Below, piece by piece: positions 8,718 to 17,609 of a DNA stretch of 64,000 nt. The position numbers and the translations under genes are program-made. The notes beneath the pieces are model-generated. The model made no database searches. It was not told the origin of the DNA and saw only the letters and a program-made list of their open reading frames with translations. Origin of the DNA: Haloarcula rara (GTDB lineage: Archaea; Halobacteriota; Halobacteria; Halobacteriales; Haloarculaceae); the NCBI RefSeq assembly GCF_029338235.1, contig NZ_CP119785.1:2046001-2110000 (forward strand), given 5' to 3'. Every line of letters starts with the position of its first letter. Positions within the stretch are counted from its first letter, which is position 1.

Positions 8718-9857
8718 ATGCGCGTTCTCAGTAACGCTCCGGACCCCCGATTTGGGGGGCCGTTACAACGCTCGCTCTCGGTCGCGAAAAAGCTCCGACC
8801 ACAGGGTATCGAGACAGTCTTTCTCGTACCACGAGGCGACGACCGATTCGTCGATCGTGCCCGTGAAGATGGCTTCGAGTGTCGCCGTATCGACCAGCCA
8901 CGGATTCGTTCTCCGAGACTCGTCGGTGCAAACCTCCGGTTCCTCACCGGCTTTGCAGGATGTGTACGGACTGCGGCAGAAACTATCGACGAGTACGATA
9001 TCGACGTCGTTCACGTCAACGGACCGCTGAACTACGCCGTGGCTCTTGCAGCTGCCCGCTCAGATGCGGCTCTGGTCTGGCATTTTAACGACACGCTCAC
9101 GCCGACGCCCCTGAAACAGCTCTCGGCTACCCTCGCACGACGATGGGCCGACGAGATCGTCGTGGCTGCCAACGCTGTCGCGGACTACTTCTTCGACGAG
9201 GCAACCCAGACGGCGACAGTGTACGCCCCAGTGGACCTGGACCGGTTCGACCCCACTAAGGTCGGCGCTTCGTCGGATACGCTCCGCTCGGAGTTGGGTA
9301 TCGAAGCGGGGGTTCCGATTGTCGGGACCGTGGGGAATATCAACCCGGCAAAAGGCCACGAGTACCTCGTCGAAGCATTTTCTGACATCGGTGGCCCAGC
9401 CCACTTGGTTGTGGTCGGGAAGCAACTCGACTCCCAGCAGGGGTACTACGATGACCTCCAAGCCAAACTCTCCGAGTTCGGTATCGACGCTCGGGTCACG
9501 TTCACCGGCTGGCGAACCGATATTCCGGCTCTGCTCTCTGCGTTCGACATCTTCGTGCTGGCCTCGGTAACGGAGGCCTGTCCGATGGTCGTCCTCGAAG
9601 CGATGGCTATGGAGTGTCCCGTCATCGCAACCGACGTTGGGGGTGTCCGGGAACAGATTCCCGGCCCGAAGTACGGATGGGTCGTTCCGCCAGAGGACTC
9701 CGCCGCGCTCGCAGCGGCCATTGAGTCTGCACTTTCGGCTGCAGACCGAACTGAACGGGCGTCTAACGGACGCGCCCGTGTCGAGGAACAGTTTTCTCTC
9801 GCAGCCTGTGCGGACGCCCACGAAGCGGTGTACCGGAGCGCAGTCACCGAGAATTGA
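8718..9857 (+). CDS. GT4-family glycosyltransferase
   Basis: 379 residues. The N-terminal domain has the glycine-rich loop RFGGPLQRSLSVAKKL and VVHVNGPLNYAVAL; the C-terminal domain has GTVGNINPAKGHEYLVEAF, LLSAFDIFVLASVTEACPMV, VLEAMAMECPVIATDVGGVR and EQI, the standard GT4 donor-site series with the E-x7-E pair. It is a retaining cytoplasmic glycosyltransferase of the lipid-linked glycan pathway; sugar specificity is unknown. It follows the sulfatase-family gene after 57 bases and is followed 57 bases later by another GT4 gene, so the three genes are probably one transcription unit. Composition is typical haloarchaeal. Confidence 0.9.
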   Translation: MRVLSNAPDPRFGGPLQRSLSVAKKLRPQGIETVFLVPRGDDRFVDRAREDGFECRRIDQPRIRSPRLVGANLRFLTGFAGCVRTAAETIDEYDIDVVHVNGPLNYAVALAAARSDAALVWHFNDTLTPTPLKQLSATLARRWADEIVVAANAVADYFFDEATQTATVYAPVDLDRFDPTKVGASSDTLRSELGIEAGVPIVGTVGNINPAKGHEYLVEAFSDIGGPAHLVVVGKQLDSQQGYYDDLQAKLSEFGIDARVTFTGWRTDIPALLSAFDIFVLASVTEACPMVVLEAMAMECPVIATDVGGVREQIPGPKYGWVVPPEDSAALAAAIESALSAADRTERASNGRARVEEQFSLAACADAHEAVYRSAVTEN

Positions 9858-9914
9858 CGCCGTCCCGGAACAGTGTTCGAATAGCTTATCGGCTCGCACC
9901 TATCAGTGGGGGGC

Positions 9915-11171
9915 ATGTCGTCTACTGGTGGGAAGAAACCCTCTGTTACGCTGGTCTCTCAGGTTTTCACTCCCGACAGCTCGGCTAACTCGACGATTCT
10001 CTCGGAGCTCGCTGTCGGACTTGCCGACCGCGGCGTGGACGTCACGGTAATCACGACCCAGCCGTCGTATACGGAAGAAGACCGAGCGACAGACGCGCCG
10101 AAACGGGAGGTTCGAGATGGTGTGGCGATTCGCCGCCTGCCCGCGACTCGGTTCGACCGGCAGGAGGGAATCGCGAAACGAATGTGTAACGAGCTAAGTT
10201 TCTTCCTCGTTGCCTTCTTTTATCTGCTTGGCCGCCGACCTGGCGACGTCTTACTGTTACCGACAGCGCCGACGTTCCTTCCGCTCGCTAGCTGGCCGCT
10301 CCGTCTGCGTGGCTATCAGCCGGTTCCTATCGTGATGGACCTCTACCCTGCGATGGCTGTCGAACTGGGATATCTCTCGCCCGGAAGCCGGGTCGCCGAT
10401 GTCTGGGAGTGGCTGAACCGGCGGGCGTACCGGCGGGCAGTAGAGACCGTAACCATTGGGGACTCTATGGCTGACGAACTCCGCAACCGGTATGGAGACA
10501 TTCCCGTCACAGTTATCCACAACTGGGAAGACGGCGAGTTTATCACGCCCATGGACAAATCGGAGAATGATTTCGCACGGGAACATGGGTTCGGTGAGGT
10601 CTTTACTATCCTGTACTCCGGGAACCTCGGTCAGCATCACGACTTGGAGAGTCTCGTCGAGGCGGCGGACAAACTCGAAGGCGAAGGCGTCGATGACTTC
10701 GAATTCGTCTTCATTGGAGAGGGCGGAAAAAAATCAGAGTTACAGGCGCGTTCGAAGCGTCTTGACCTCGACTCTGTCCGTTTTCTCCCGTACCAGCCGT
10801 TCGACAAACTCCCTCAATCACTGACATCGGCCGACGTCGCCGTCGTTACCATGGCGAAGGGTGTCGAAGGGCTCTGTGTGTCGAGCAAACTCTATTCAGC
10901 GCTTGCCAGTGGGCAGGCCGTTTTGGCGATAACGACACCCGATACTGAGGTCGCCCGTGTCGTCAAGCGTACTGGCTGTGGTATCCACGTCGAACCGGAC
11001 AACCCAGAGGCAGTCGCTGAGGCTGTCCGGAAGCTCAAGAGTGACGCGGCAGCAGTCGACCGGATGGGAACTCGGGCCCGCGAAGTATTCGAGTCCGAGT
11101 TCGAGCAGGAGGTAGCTATCGACGCCTACGAGCGCCTCGTACGGGACTTGGGGTCTTCGAAGCCGAGATAG
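9915..11171 (+). CDS. GT4-family glycosyltransferase (WbuB-like)
   Basis: 418 residues counted from ATG 9915; an in-frame GTG at 9906 would add three residues and is less likely. The N-terminus has TLVSQVFTPDSSANSTILSE, the WbuB/WcaI-like opening of the GT4 group that reads a glycine-poor acceptor loop. A central hydrophobic stretch (FFLVAFFYLLGRRPGDVLLL, residues about 95-120) may associate with the membrane. The donor domain has ILYSGNLGQHHDLESLVEAA, FIGEGGKKSELQ, SADVAVVTMAKGVEGLCVSS and LYSALASGQAVLAI. This subgroup often transfers N-acetylfucosamine or related sugars to lipid-linked acceptors, but that is inference. It precedes the GDP-mannose-type genes by about 60 bases. Confidence 0.85.
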   Translation: MSSTGGKKPSVTLVSQVFTPDSSANSTILSELAVGLADRGVDVTVITTQPSYTEEDRATDAPKREVRDGVAIRRLPATRFDRQEGIAKRMCNELSFFLVAFFYLLGRRPGDVLLLPTAPTFLPLASWPLRLRGYQPVPIVMDLYPAMAVELGYLSPGSRVADVWEWLNRRAYRRAVETVTIGDSMADELRNRYGDIPVTVIHNWEDGEFITPMDKSENDFAREHGFGEVFTILYSGNLGQHHDLESLVEAADKLEGEGVDDFEFVFIGEGGKKSELQARSKRLDLDSVRFLPYQPFDKLPQSLTSADVAVVTMAKGVEGLCVSSKLYSALASGQAVLAITTPDTEVARVVKRTGCGIHVEPDNPEAVAEAVRKLKSDAAAVDRMGTRAREVFESEFEQEVAIDAYERLVRDLGSSKPR

Positions 11172-11234
11172 CTGCTCCATCGCTCCGTAATAGAAAGAAA
11201 AATACAGGCCGAAACGAGACGTGTGGCTAATCAG

Positions 11235-12296
11235 ATGGATATCCAGTCCGAACTTGACGACCGGCCCGTCTTTGTCACGGGCGGCGACGGTTTCGTTGGC
11301 TCACACCTCGTTGACACACTCGTTGAACACGGCGCAGACGTACACGTGTTCGTTCGCGCCACTTCCAGTGGCGAACTGAACAACATCCGCCACCTGCGCG
11401 ACGACATCACCGTCCACCGCGGCGACCTCAGGGACAAGCACTCCGTCGAACGCGCCCTGAAGACATTTACCGACCACAGCGAGACGCTCATTTTCCACCT
11501 CGCGGCTCAGGCCCACGTCGGCGAGTCGTGGGACCGGCCCTACGAGACCGTCGACACCAACGTCACGGGGACGCTCAACCTCCTGCAGTCCGTCGTCGAC
11601 CTTGACCTCGACATCGCGAAGTTCGACACCGCAGGGACGAGCGAGGAGTACGGCAACGTCAAAGAGGAGATGGCCGACAACCACGAGTACGAGGACGACG
11701 GCCGCGTCCTCCTCTCCGAGCGCTCGCCGGTCAATCCGACGAGCATCTACGCGACATCGAAGCTTGCCGCCGACTTCCTCACGATGAACTACAACGACGC
11801 GTACGGGCTGCCGACGGTCACGACGCGGATGTTCAACAATTACGGGCCGCGCCAGAACCCCCGCTACATTACTGGGACTATCATCACGCAGGCGCTCGAA
11901 CGGGATATCGTCGAACTCGGGAATCTCCAGCCAAAGCGGGATATGTGCTACGTCAGCGACGGCGTCCGTGGACACCTCCACGTCGCTCTCGGTGGCAACC
12001 CCGGTGAGCAGTACGTCTATGGCTACGGTGAGAACATCTCCATGCGCGAGTGGACCGAGACTATTCTGGAAGTCGGCGACGAACACGGCTACTGGGAGCG
12101 CCCCGAGATTGTCCAAGCCGACGACCGCTACCGGCCCGGTGACAGTGACGTCGAGGAACTGTTGGTCGGCTACGAGAAGCTCCACGAGGAGACCGGCTGG
12201 GAACCGCAGGTCTCCTGGCGTGAGGGTATCAAAGAGACTATCGACTGGTACGCGAATAACAAACAGGCGTGGTACGGACGGGTGGACTGGCGATGA
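11235..12296 (+). CDS. NAD-dependent 4,6-dehydratase/epimerase, GDP-mannose 4,6-dehydratase-like
   Basis: 353 residues from ATG 11235; a GTG at 11223 would add four residues, but an A-rich element near 11195-11205 fits the ATG better for a leaderless transcript. This is an extended [23 protein letters not shown] (NAD-binding), [20 protein letters not shown] (catalytic Thr/Ser, with Glu as in dehydratases), YATSK (Tyr-x3-Lys) and [15 protein letters not shown]. The Thr-Ser-Glu-Glu-Tyr-Gly context is of the 4,6-dehydratase type rather than the GalE type. It overlaps an Fcl-like gene by 4 bases (ATGA), and a GDP-mannose mannosyl-hydrolase-like Nudix gene follows, which strongly suggests GDP-mannose as substrate. 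dTDP-glucose or UDP-GlcNAc 4,6-dehydratase is the alternative. Confidence 0.75.
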   Translation: MDIQSELDDRPVFVTGGDGFVGSHLVDTLVEHGADVHVFVRATSSGELNNIRHLRDDITVHRGDLRDKHSVERALKTFTDHSETLIFHLAAQAHVGESWDRPYETVDTNVTGTLNLLQSVVDLDLDIAKFDTAGTSEEYGNVKEEMADNHEYEDDGRVLLSERSPVNPTSIYATSKLAADFLTMNYNDAYGLPTVTTRMFNNYGPRQNPRYITGTIITQALERDIVELGNLQPKRDMCYVSDGVRGHLHVALGGNPGEQYVYGYGENISMREWTETILEVGDEHGYWERPEIVQADDRYRPGDSDVEELLVGYEKLHEETGWEPQVSWREGIKETIDWYANNKQAWYGRVDWR

Positions 12297-13273
12297 GCGA
12301 CGAGTTCTGGGACGGACGAACGGTGATGGTGACGGGCGGGAGCGGCTTCCTTGGCAGCCACCTCGTCGAGGAACTGCGTGAGCGATCGGACGATGTCGAG
12401 GTGTTTGTCCCACGTAGCAACGACTACGACCTGCGCGAGCGGGCCGCGATTCGACAGGCGTTCGTCGAGTCGGGAGCCGATACTGTAATCCATCTCGCAG
12501 CGACTGTCGGTGGCATCGGCGCAAACCGAAAGAACCCCGGCCGCTACTTCTACGACAACGCCGTCATGGGTATCGAGCTCATGGAGATGGCCCGGAAGTT
12601 CGACGTCGAGAAGTTCACTATCCTCGGGACTATCTGCTCGTACCCGAACCACACCGAGGTCCCGTTCAGTGAGGACGACCTCTTCGACGGGTACCCCGAA
12701 GAGACGAACGCCCCGTACGGTATCGCGAAGAAGGCGCTCCTCACGCAGTCGAAGGCCTACCGGAAGCAGTACGATTTCAACAGCATCTATCTGATGCCGG
12801 TGAACCTCTATGGTCCGCGGGACGATTTCGACCTCGAATCCGCCCACGTCATCCCTGCTATCATCCGCAAGTGTCTGGAGGCCCGCGACCGCGGCGACGA
12901 CGCGATTACCGCGTGGGGGACCGGCGAACCGACCCGGGAGTTCCTCTACGTAAAAGACGCCGCCCGCGGCATCTTAGACGCCACCGAGGAACTCGACCGG
13001 AGCGAGCCGGTCAACCTCGGCAGCGGCGCGGAAATCAGCATCCGCGACCTCATCGAGAAAATCGCGGAACTGACGGAGTTCGACGGCGACATCGAGTGGG
13101 ACACCTCGAAGCCGGACGGACAGCCGCGGCGAAAGCTCGATATCAGCCGTGCCGAGGCGTACTTCGGCTGGGACGCGGAGACCGACTTCGAGGATGGGCT
13201 CCGACAGACGATAGAGTGGTACGAGTCCGCCCGAGACGAGTATCCGGCCGGAGGTGTTCACCGCGGTGACTAG
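12293..13273 (+). CDS. fcl: GDP-L-fucose synthase-family epimerase/reductase
   Basis: 326 residues from ATG 12293, which overlaps the upstream stop by 4 bases; an upstream GTG at 12269 is unlikely. This SDR resembles bacterial Fcl/WcaG from end to end: [18 protein letters not shown], the Fcl landmark [27 protein letters not shown] (catalytic Ser/Cys region), APYGIAKK (Tyr-x3-Lys), [20 protein letters not shown], and [20 protein letters not shown]. The family carries out 3,5-epimerisation and NADPH reduction of GDP-4-keto-6-deoxymannose to GDP-L-fucose. Coupling with the dehydratase-like gene upstream supports a GDP-6-deoxyhexose branch. A related product such as GDP-colitose or GDP-rhamnose cannot be excluded from sequence. 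Confidence 0.85.
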   Translation: MSDEFWDGRTVMVTGGSGFLGSHLVEELRERSDDVEVFVPRSNDYDLRERAAIRQAFVESGADTVIHLAATVGGIGANRKNPGRYFYDNAVMGIELMEMARKFDVEKFTILGTICSYPNHTEVPFSEDDLFDGYPEETNAPYGIAKKALLTQSKAYRKQYDFNSIYLMPVNLYGPRDDFDLESAHVIPAIIRKCLEARDRGDDAITAWGTGEPTREFLYVKDAARGILDATEELDRSEPVNLGSGAEISIRDLIEKIAELTEFDGDIEWDTSKPDGQPRRKLDISRAEAYFGWDAETDFEDGLRQTIEWYESARDEYPAGGVHRGD

Positions 13274-13751
13274 CGGTGAGGAAACAGCAAACTCAGGTCC
13301 GGTCGACCCGGGGTACATCTCAAATGGGGACTGGGAGACCGTCGTCCGTTCGGTCCCCATCGTTTCGGTCGACTTGGTCGTCCTGACCGATGACGGAGTT
13401 GTGCTGACCAAGCGAACGAACGAACCCGCCAGTGGAGAGTGGTTTGTCCCTGGTGGCCGGGTCAGGAAAGGCGAGCGGTTAGAGGCAGCCGTCCACCGAG
13501 TCGCAGAGACAGAACTCGGTATCGATGTCACTATCGAGCGGTCGCTGGGTGCCTACGAACACCTCTACGAAACGTCTGAACTCGGCGACGCTGGCGGAAA
13601 ACACTACGTCCCACACGGGTTTGTCGTCCGAACTGTGGGTGAGTCGTTCACGCTCGATTCGCAACACGAGGCCGTCGATGTGTTTGCAGACCCGCCTGCG
13701 GATCTCCACGAGTACGTAGAAGCTTATCTCCACGATGCAGGCGTGTACTGA
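13254..13751 (+). CDS. Nudix hydrolase, GDP-mannose mannosyl hydrolase-like
   Basis: About 165 residues from GTG 13254; GTG 13266 is an equally plausible start, and both overlap the fcl 3' end. No in-frame ATG precedes the domain. The variant Nudix box [20 protein letters not shown] is unlike the canonical REUxEExGU and closely follows the GDP-mannose hydrolase (Gmm/NudD) pattern, where the Glu positions are altered; the flanking [17 protein letters not shown] and [17 protein letters not shown] also match that family. Such enzymes split GDP-mannose or GDP-glucose to GDP and sugar by substitution at carbon rather than phosphorus. Gene order dehydratase-fcl-Nudix repeats the gmd-fcl-gmm order known from bacterial colanic acid loci, which supports the call. 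Confidence 0.75.
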   Translation: MFTAVTSGEETANSGPVDPGYISNGDWETVVRSVPIVSVDLVVLTDDGVVLTKRTNEPASGEWFVPGGRVRKGERLEAAVHRVAETELGIDVTIERSLGAYEHLYETSELGDAGGKHYVPHGFVVRTVGESFTLDSQHEAVDVFADPPADLHEYVEAYLHDAGVY

Positions 13752-13820
13752 CTCGTTAGCTCCGTGAGTCGGGCTGGCCACAATCGGTCAGTCGTGTTTT
13801 TGCGAGGACTGCACGCCCAG

Positions 13821-15230
13821 CTACTGTCGATGTATTTTTCGCCAGACCAGTAGTCCGACGTCCACACCCACACCGTACAGCTGCCTGGTGACAATTTTCA
13901 GGTCGAACCAGAACGACTGCTTCCGGATGTACTCGATGTCGTAGCGGAGTTTCTCTCTGGGGTGCTCGCTGGTCATCCCGTTTATCTGTGCCAGTCCGGT
14001 CAGGCCGGGTTTGACGAACCATCGCTTGCGCCACTCGTTTGTCTCCGCTTCGAGGTGCTCTTCTTCGTCAGTCCAGGCGGCGCGTGGGCCGACGACGCTC
14101 ATGTCGCCGACGAGTATCGACCACAGCTGTGGAATCTCGTCGAGATGTGTCTGCCGGAGGTATGTACCGACACGCGTTATCCGGTCGTTGTCTTCCCCAG
14201 TTGGCGTGGTCGTTTCTTGGCCGGTCGTCATGCTCCGGAACTTGTAGATGGTAAAGCGCTCCCCGAACGCGGCCGTTCGCGTCTGGCTGTACAGTACCGG
14301 CCCCGGAGAGTCCAGCTTCACTGCGGCCGCGATGGCGACGATCACCGGCGAGAGACACAGCAACGCGAGCCCGGAGAAGGCGATGTCGAACGCGCGTTTG
14401 ACGACGTAGTCCTGCCAGTCCCACGGCTCCAGATGGGTGTCGACGAGTTCCGCGCCCGCCGATTCTGCGACCAGGACGCTGTCGGCGTGGTCGCGGTGGA
14501 CTTTCGCCTGCACGCCGTGTTCGAAACACGCCGAGAGCGCGCCGAAGAACTCCTCGCGGTCGGGGTGTTCGAACGCCAGCAGGACGGTGTCGATATCGTG
14601 TTCCACGAGCACTTCGTCGAGTCGCGAGAGCCCGCCCAGGCGCGGGAGCTGGTCCGGGCTCTCGATGGTGACGCCGCCGTCGGCGATACGGTACTCCGAA
14701 CCGCCGTGCTGGACGCCGGCCGGGGCGACGAGTCCCAGAATCGGCACCTCGGAACTGTCGTGGAGGGTCCGCATAATCTCGATGTCGTCACCCACGATAA
14801 TCGCCCGGGAGGAGACGCGCGGTCGCTGTCGAATCGTCACGAACCACAGCGGGAGGACGACGGCGAGGAGGACAATCGTCGCGATGAGCGTCGTCCGTGG
14901 CAGGCGCGACGACCAGTCGAAATACCCCAGTGTCGCCAGCACGGCCGCAGTGAGAAACACCCGTTTGTGCGTCAGCGAGATGGTGTCGAGAATCCGCCGC
15001 GGCCGGGGTTTGAACAGCGGCCACAGCACGGCGAGCGTTATCACGACTGTCGTGCCCACCTGGTCCGTCAGCGCGCCGTTGGAGAACGTGGTCGGCTGTA
15101 AGTTGTCGAGCGGTGGGACTGTCGTCACGACCGCCTGGACGAGCGGTGTGTTGGCGAGGACGACTGCGGCGGCGACGAACACCACTGCCCCACAGATTGC
15201 CGCCACCCGGTACCGCCACCCTGACTGCAT
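13821..15230 (-). CDS. Polyprenyl-phosphate sugar-1-phosphate transferase (bacterial sugar transferase family)
   Basis: 469 residues. Four to five hydrophobic helices occupy roughly residues 8-125, then a CoA-binding-like soluble domain (about 140-260, starting RAIIVGDDIEIM), then the C-terminal catalytic domain of PF02397: VKRAFDIAFSGLALLCLSPV, GPVLYSQTRTAAFGERFTIY, KFRSMTTG, RITRVGTYLRQTHLDEIPQL (catalytic Asp-Glu), VGDMSVVGPRAAW and VKPGLTGLAQINGMT. The family (WbaP/WcaJ/CpsE) attaches the first sugar phosphate from a nucleotide sugar to the lipid carrier, priming glycan assembly at the inner membrane face. It is convergent with the Nudix gene and probably initiates the glycan built by the GTs upstream. 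Confidence 0.9.
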   Translation of the reverse strand: MQSGWRYRVAAICGAVVFVAAAVVLANTPLVQAVVTTVPPLDNLQPTTFSNGALTDQVGTTVVITLAVLWPLFKPRPRRILDTISLTHKRVFLTAAVLATLGYFDWSSRLPRTTLIATIVLLAVVLPLWFVTIRQRPRVSSRAIIVGDDIEIMRTLHDSSEVPILGLVAPAGVQHGGSEYRIADGGVTIESPDQLPRLGGLSRLDEVLVEHDIDTVLLAFEHPDREEFFGALSACFEHGVQAKVHRDHADSVLVAESAGAELVDTHLEPWDWQDYVVKRAFDIAFSGLALLCLSPVIVAIAAAVKLDSPGPVLYSQTRTAAFGERFTIYKFRSMTTGQETTTPTGEDNDRITRVGTYLRQTHLDEIPQLWSILVGDMSVVGPRAAWTDEEEHLEAETNEWRKRWFVKPGLTGLAQINGMTSEHPREKLRYDIEYIRKQSFWFDLKIVTRQLYGVGVDVGLLVWRKIHRQ

Positions 15231-15388
15231 TACCAGATAGGTTGGGAGTACAGTATAAAAATACTACGAGGTCGACTATCAGACATGATTCTGTCACAGA
15301 ACGTTTGTCCCCGCCCACCGTTCCACAGTAGTAGGTGACTACTGTCCTCTGGCTCCTATCCTATCCCCGACCTGGACGTGGCCTCGTC

Positions 15389-16375
15389 TCACGACCGCCG
15401 AACCAGCGGTTCGTACCACTCCCGATTCGCCTCGTACCAGTCGATAAACTTTCCGACGCCCTCCCGAATCGTGTGACTGGCCTCGTACCCCAGCAGCTCC
15501 CCGGCCAGCTCGGTATCGGCGTGGGTGTGCTCGGAATCGGCATCGTGGCGCTCTGCGTACGCGAGCTCCAGCTCGGGGGCCAGCTGGTCGCGAATCTCCG
15601 CAGCCAGCGTCTTGATTTCGATGTTGTCCGTCGACCCGATATTCACGGCCCGCCCGTCGGCCGCGTCCTCCTCGAGTAGCGTGACGTTCGCTTCCACCAC
15701 ATCCTCGATGAACGTGAAGTCCCGCGTCTGCATCCCGTCTCCGTATATCACGGGCGGCTCCCCGTTCATACACCGGGAGACGAAGTTCGAGATGGCCATG
15801 TTGGGGCGCATTCGCGGACCGTACACGGTGAAATAGCGCAGTGCCACCACGGGGAAGTCGTACACCTCGCCGTAGGAACAGGCGTAGCGCTCGGCCGAGA
15901 GCTTCGAGGCGCCGTAGGGCGAGACCGGCGTCGTCGGGTGCTCCTCGTCGTATGGTAAATAGCGTGGTTTCCCGTACACCGACGAGGAGGAGGCCATGAC
16001 AAAACGCTCGATACCGGTGTCGCGGCAGGCGTCCAGCAGGTTGAGCGTCCCGTCGACGTTGACCGAGTCGTACTTCCGGGGGTTCTCGACACTGGGGCGC
16101 ACACCCGCCTGTGCGGCCTGATGGTAGACGTAGTCGGCCTCGCTCACGAGCTCTGTGACGAGGTCGGCGTCGCGGACGTCACCCTCCACGAGTTCGTAGC
16201 TGCCGCCGCCCGCCGTGGCGGCCTCGCGTCCGGTCTCGACGTTGTGTTCCTTGATCTCGAGGTCGTAGAACGGGTCGAAGTTGTCCAGGACGACGACGCT
16301 GTGCCCGTCGCGAGCGAACCGCTCGGCGAGGTGACCGCCGATGAAGCCCGCCCCACCGGTGACGAGAATTTGCAT
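15389..16375 (-). CDS. NAD-dependent UDP-sugar epimerase (GalE/UDP-glucuronate epimerase-like)
   Basis: 328 residues, extended SDR. Motifs: QILVTGGAGFIGGHLAERF, VVVLDNFDPFYD (also seen in UDP-glucuronate 4-epimerases), YHQAAQAGVRPSVENPRKYD, MASSSSVYGKPRYLP (catalytic Ser), SPYGASKLSAERYA (Tyr-x3-Lys), RYFTVYGPRMRPNMA and YGDGMQTRDFTFIEDVVEAN. The AQAGVR and NFDPFYD phrases favour epimerisation of UDP-glucuronate, UDP-glucose or UDP-GlcNAc; specificity cannot be fixed. It lies 158 bases upstream of the priming transferase gene on the same strand, so the two may be co-transcribed and may provide and use the same sugar nucleotide. Confidence 0.85.
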   Translation of the reverse strand: MQILVTGGAGFIGGHLAERFARDGHSVVVLDNFDPFYDLEIKEHNVETGREAATAGGGSYELVEGDVRDADLVTELVSEADYVYHQAAQAGVRPSVENPRKYDSVNVDGTLNLLDACRDTGIERFVMASSSSVYGKPRYLPYDEEHPTTPVSPYGASKLSAERYACSYGEVYDFPVVALRYFTVYGPRMRPNMAISNFVSRCMNGEPPVIYGDGMQTRDFTFIEDVVEANVTLLEEDAADGRAVNIGSTDNIEIKTLAAEIRDQLAPELELAYAERHDADSEHTHADTELAGELLGYEASHTIREGVGKFIDWYEANREWYEPLVRRS

Positions 16376-16801
16376 TATCGGAGGGGTGATTGGGTAGTAA
16401 TTAGTTACGAGGAGCGTACCAGCAAACGAGCATCTGGTTCCCTCTGCTGGCTGGTGTCGCTTCCACGTGTCTGAAACAACGAGCTGTGACGGCTTCGGTA
16501 TCGAGAGACGCGCTCGATGGCGTTTCGATGTCGATTACCTGTCGACGGACGAAGCGTCGGCGGGATACCGGAGAGGAGTGCCCGCAACCAGACACACGAC
16601 GGTTACGGCGCTGTTTTTCCAGTGGCTCGTCGGGATATCGATACTACGTATTCCGAGACGGCTGTGGCCGTCGTTCGTCTGCGTGACCGGGCTGTTATCC
16701 AGTCTCTATACTCGGTTAGAAACTGCGGGCGACGGCCAGTGGCCATCGGTAATGGGAGAGGACGGGGCCACAGCGAAACACCGTCCCCGCTGTTTCGCTG
16801 T
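16376..16801. other. Intergenic region between aglF and the epimerase gene
   Basis: This 426-base stretch contains open frames on the plus strand, but they have irregular composition, no motif and run antisense into aglF, so I call no gene. It holds the 5' region of the epimerase gene (an A/T-rich patch, 16395-16410, may be its promoter) and, at its right end, a hairpin just after the aglF stop. Confidence 0.4.
16770..16801 (-). terminator. Perfect 11-bp inverted repeat after aglF
   Basis: ACAGCGAAACA (16770-16780) and TGTTTCGCTGT (16791-16801) are exact reverse complements around a 10-base loop. The hairpin ends at the base next to the aglF stop codon (16802-16804). Position suggests transcription termination or mRNA 3'-end stabilisation; no clear T-run follows on the minus strand, so function is inferred. 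An overlapping alternative pairing of GGACGG (16760-16765) with CCGTCC (16781-16786) also exists. Confidence 0.45.
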
Positions 16802-17560
16802 CTACTGTTCGCTCGCGGCCAGGTTCTCGGCCGCCAGCTCCGGGTCGACCTCGCCCTGCAAGCGCTCCTCTGCTTCGTCGCGGTCCTCGGGATAGCCGAT
16901 GTCGTTGCGCCAGCCGTCCATCCGGATGGCGTCGATGGTGCGACCGGAGTGAAGGAGCAGGTCGATAGCGTCCGATATCTCGTACTCGTCCCGGTTGGAC
17001 GGCTGGACGAGGTGGCAGGCGTGGAAGATGGCCGGCGTAAACGTATAGAACCCGGTCATCACCAGATTCGACGGCGGGTCCTCGGGTTTCTCGATGACTT
17101 CCGTTATTTCGCCGTACTTGTTCGTGTCACAGACGCCGTACCGGGAGGCTTCGTCCCACGGGACCTCCTCGACCAGGAACGCGGCGTCGGCGCGCTCTTC
17201 CTGCTGGCGGTTGACCACGTCCTGGAGATTAGCGCTGAAGATGTTATCGCCCAGCATCAGCATGAAGTCGTCGTCGACGTCGTCCTCAACGGTCAGCAGG
17301 GCGTGGGCCAGCCCCTTCTGTTCGCGCTGGTGGGTATAGGTGATGGGAACGCCGTCGAACTCGTCCTCGTAGTGGTTGATGATGGCCTGTTTCTTGTAGC
17401 CGACCACGACCAGCAGCTCCTCCGCACCGAGGTCGATGAGCTGCTCGAAGCAGTGTGTGAGGATGGGTTTGCCGGCGACCTCGACCATCCCCTTGGGCTT
17501 GTCCTCGGTGAGCGGACGGAGACGTGTCCCCTCTCCGGCGGCGAGTACGACTGCTTTCAT
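16802..17560 (-). CDS. aglF: Glucose-1-phosphate nucleotidyltransferase, AglF type
   Basis: 252 residues. The N-terminus KAVVLAAGEGTRLRPLTEDK PKG carries the nucleotidyltransferase signature (G-x-G-T-R-x-R-P-x5-PK); other conserved parts are VAGKPILTHCFEQLIDLGAE, VVGYKK, YTHQREQKGLAHAL, MLMLGDNIF (metal-binding Asp) and EVIEKPEDPPSNLVMTGFY. The pattern follows the Haloferax volcanii AglF group, reported to make UDP-glucose for the N-glycan pathway by uridylating glucose-1-phosphate. No left-handed beta-helix follows, in keeping with its short length. The gene is alone on its strand, with a hairpin immediately after the stop. The AglM-type dehydrogenase at 33138 would use its product. Confidence 0.85.
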   Translation of the reverse strand: MKAVVLAAGEGTRLRPLTEDKPKGMVEVAGKPILTHCFEQLIDLGAEELLVVVGYKKQAIINHYEDEFDGVPITYTHQREQKGLAHALLTVEDDVDDDFMLMLGDNIFSANLQDVVNRQQEERADAAFLVEEVPWDEASRYGVCDTNKYGEITEVIEKPEDPPSNLVMTGFYTFTPAIFHACHLVQPSNRDEYEISDAIDLLLHSGRTIDAIRMDGWRNDIGYPEDRDEAEERLQGEVDPELAAENLAASEQ

Positions 17561-17609
17561 GCTCCTCTGTCGTTCGTCCCCGGGTAAAACTCTTGTTGGC
17601 TCGAGTGAC

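Noticed and set aside
13962..15240. Plus-strand frames of 379 and 267 codons
   Set aside because: Antisense shadows of the sugar-1-phosphate transferase gene, whose own motifs are unambiguous.
16467..17587. Open frames on plus over aglF (142 and 356 codons)
   Set aside because: Antisense to aglF beyond 16802, with irregular composition; no recognisable motif in the intergenic part.
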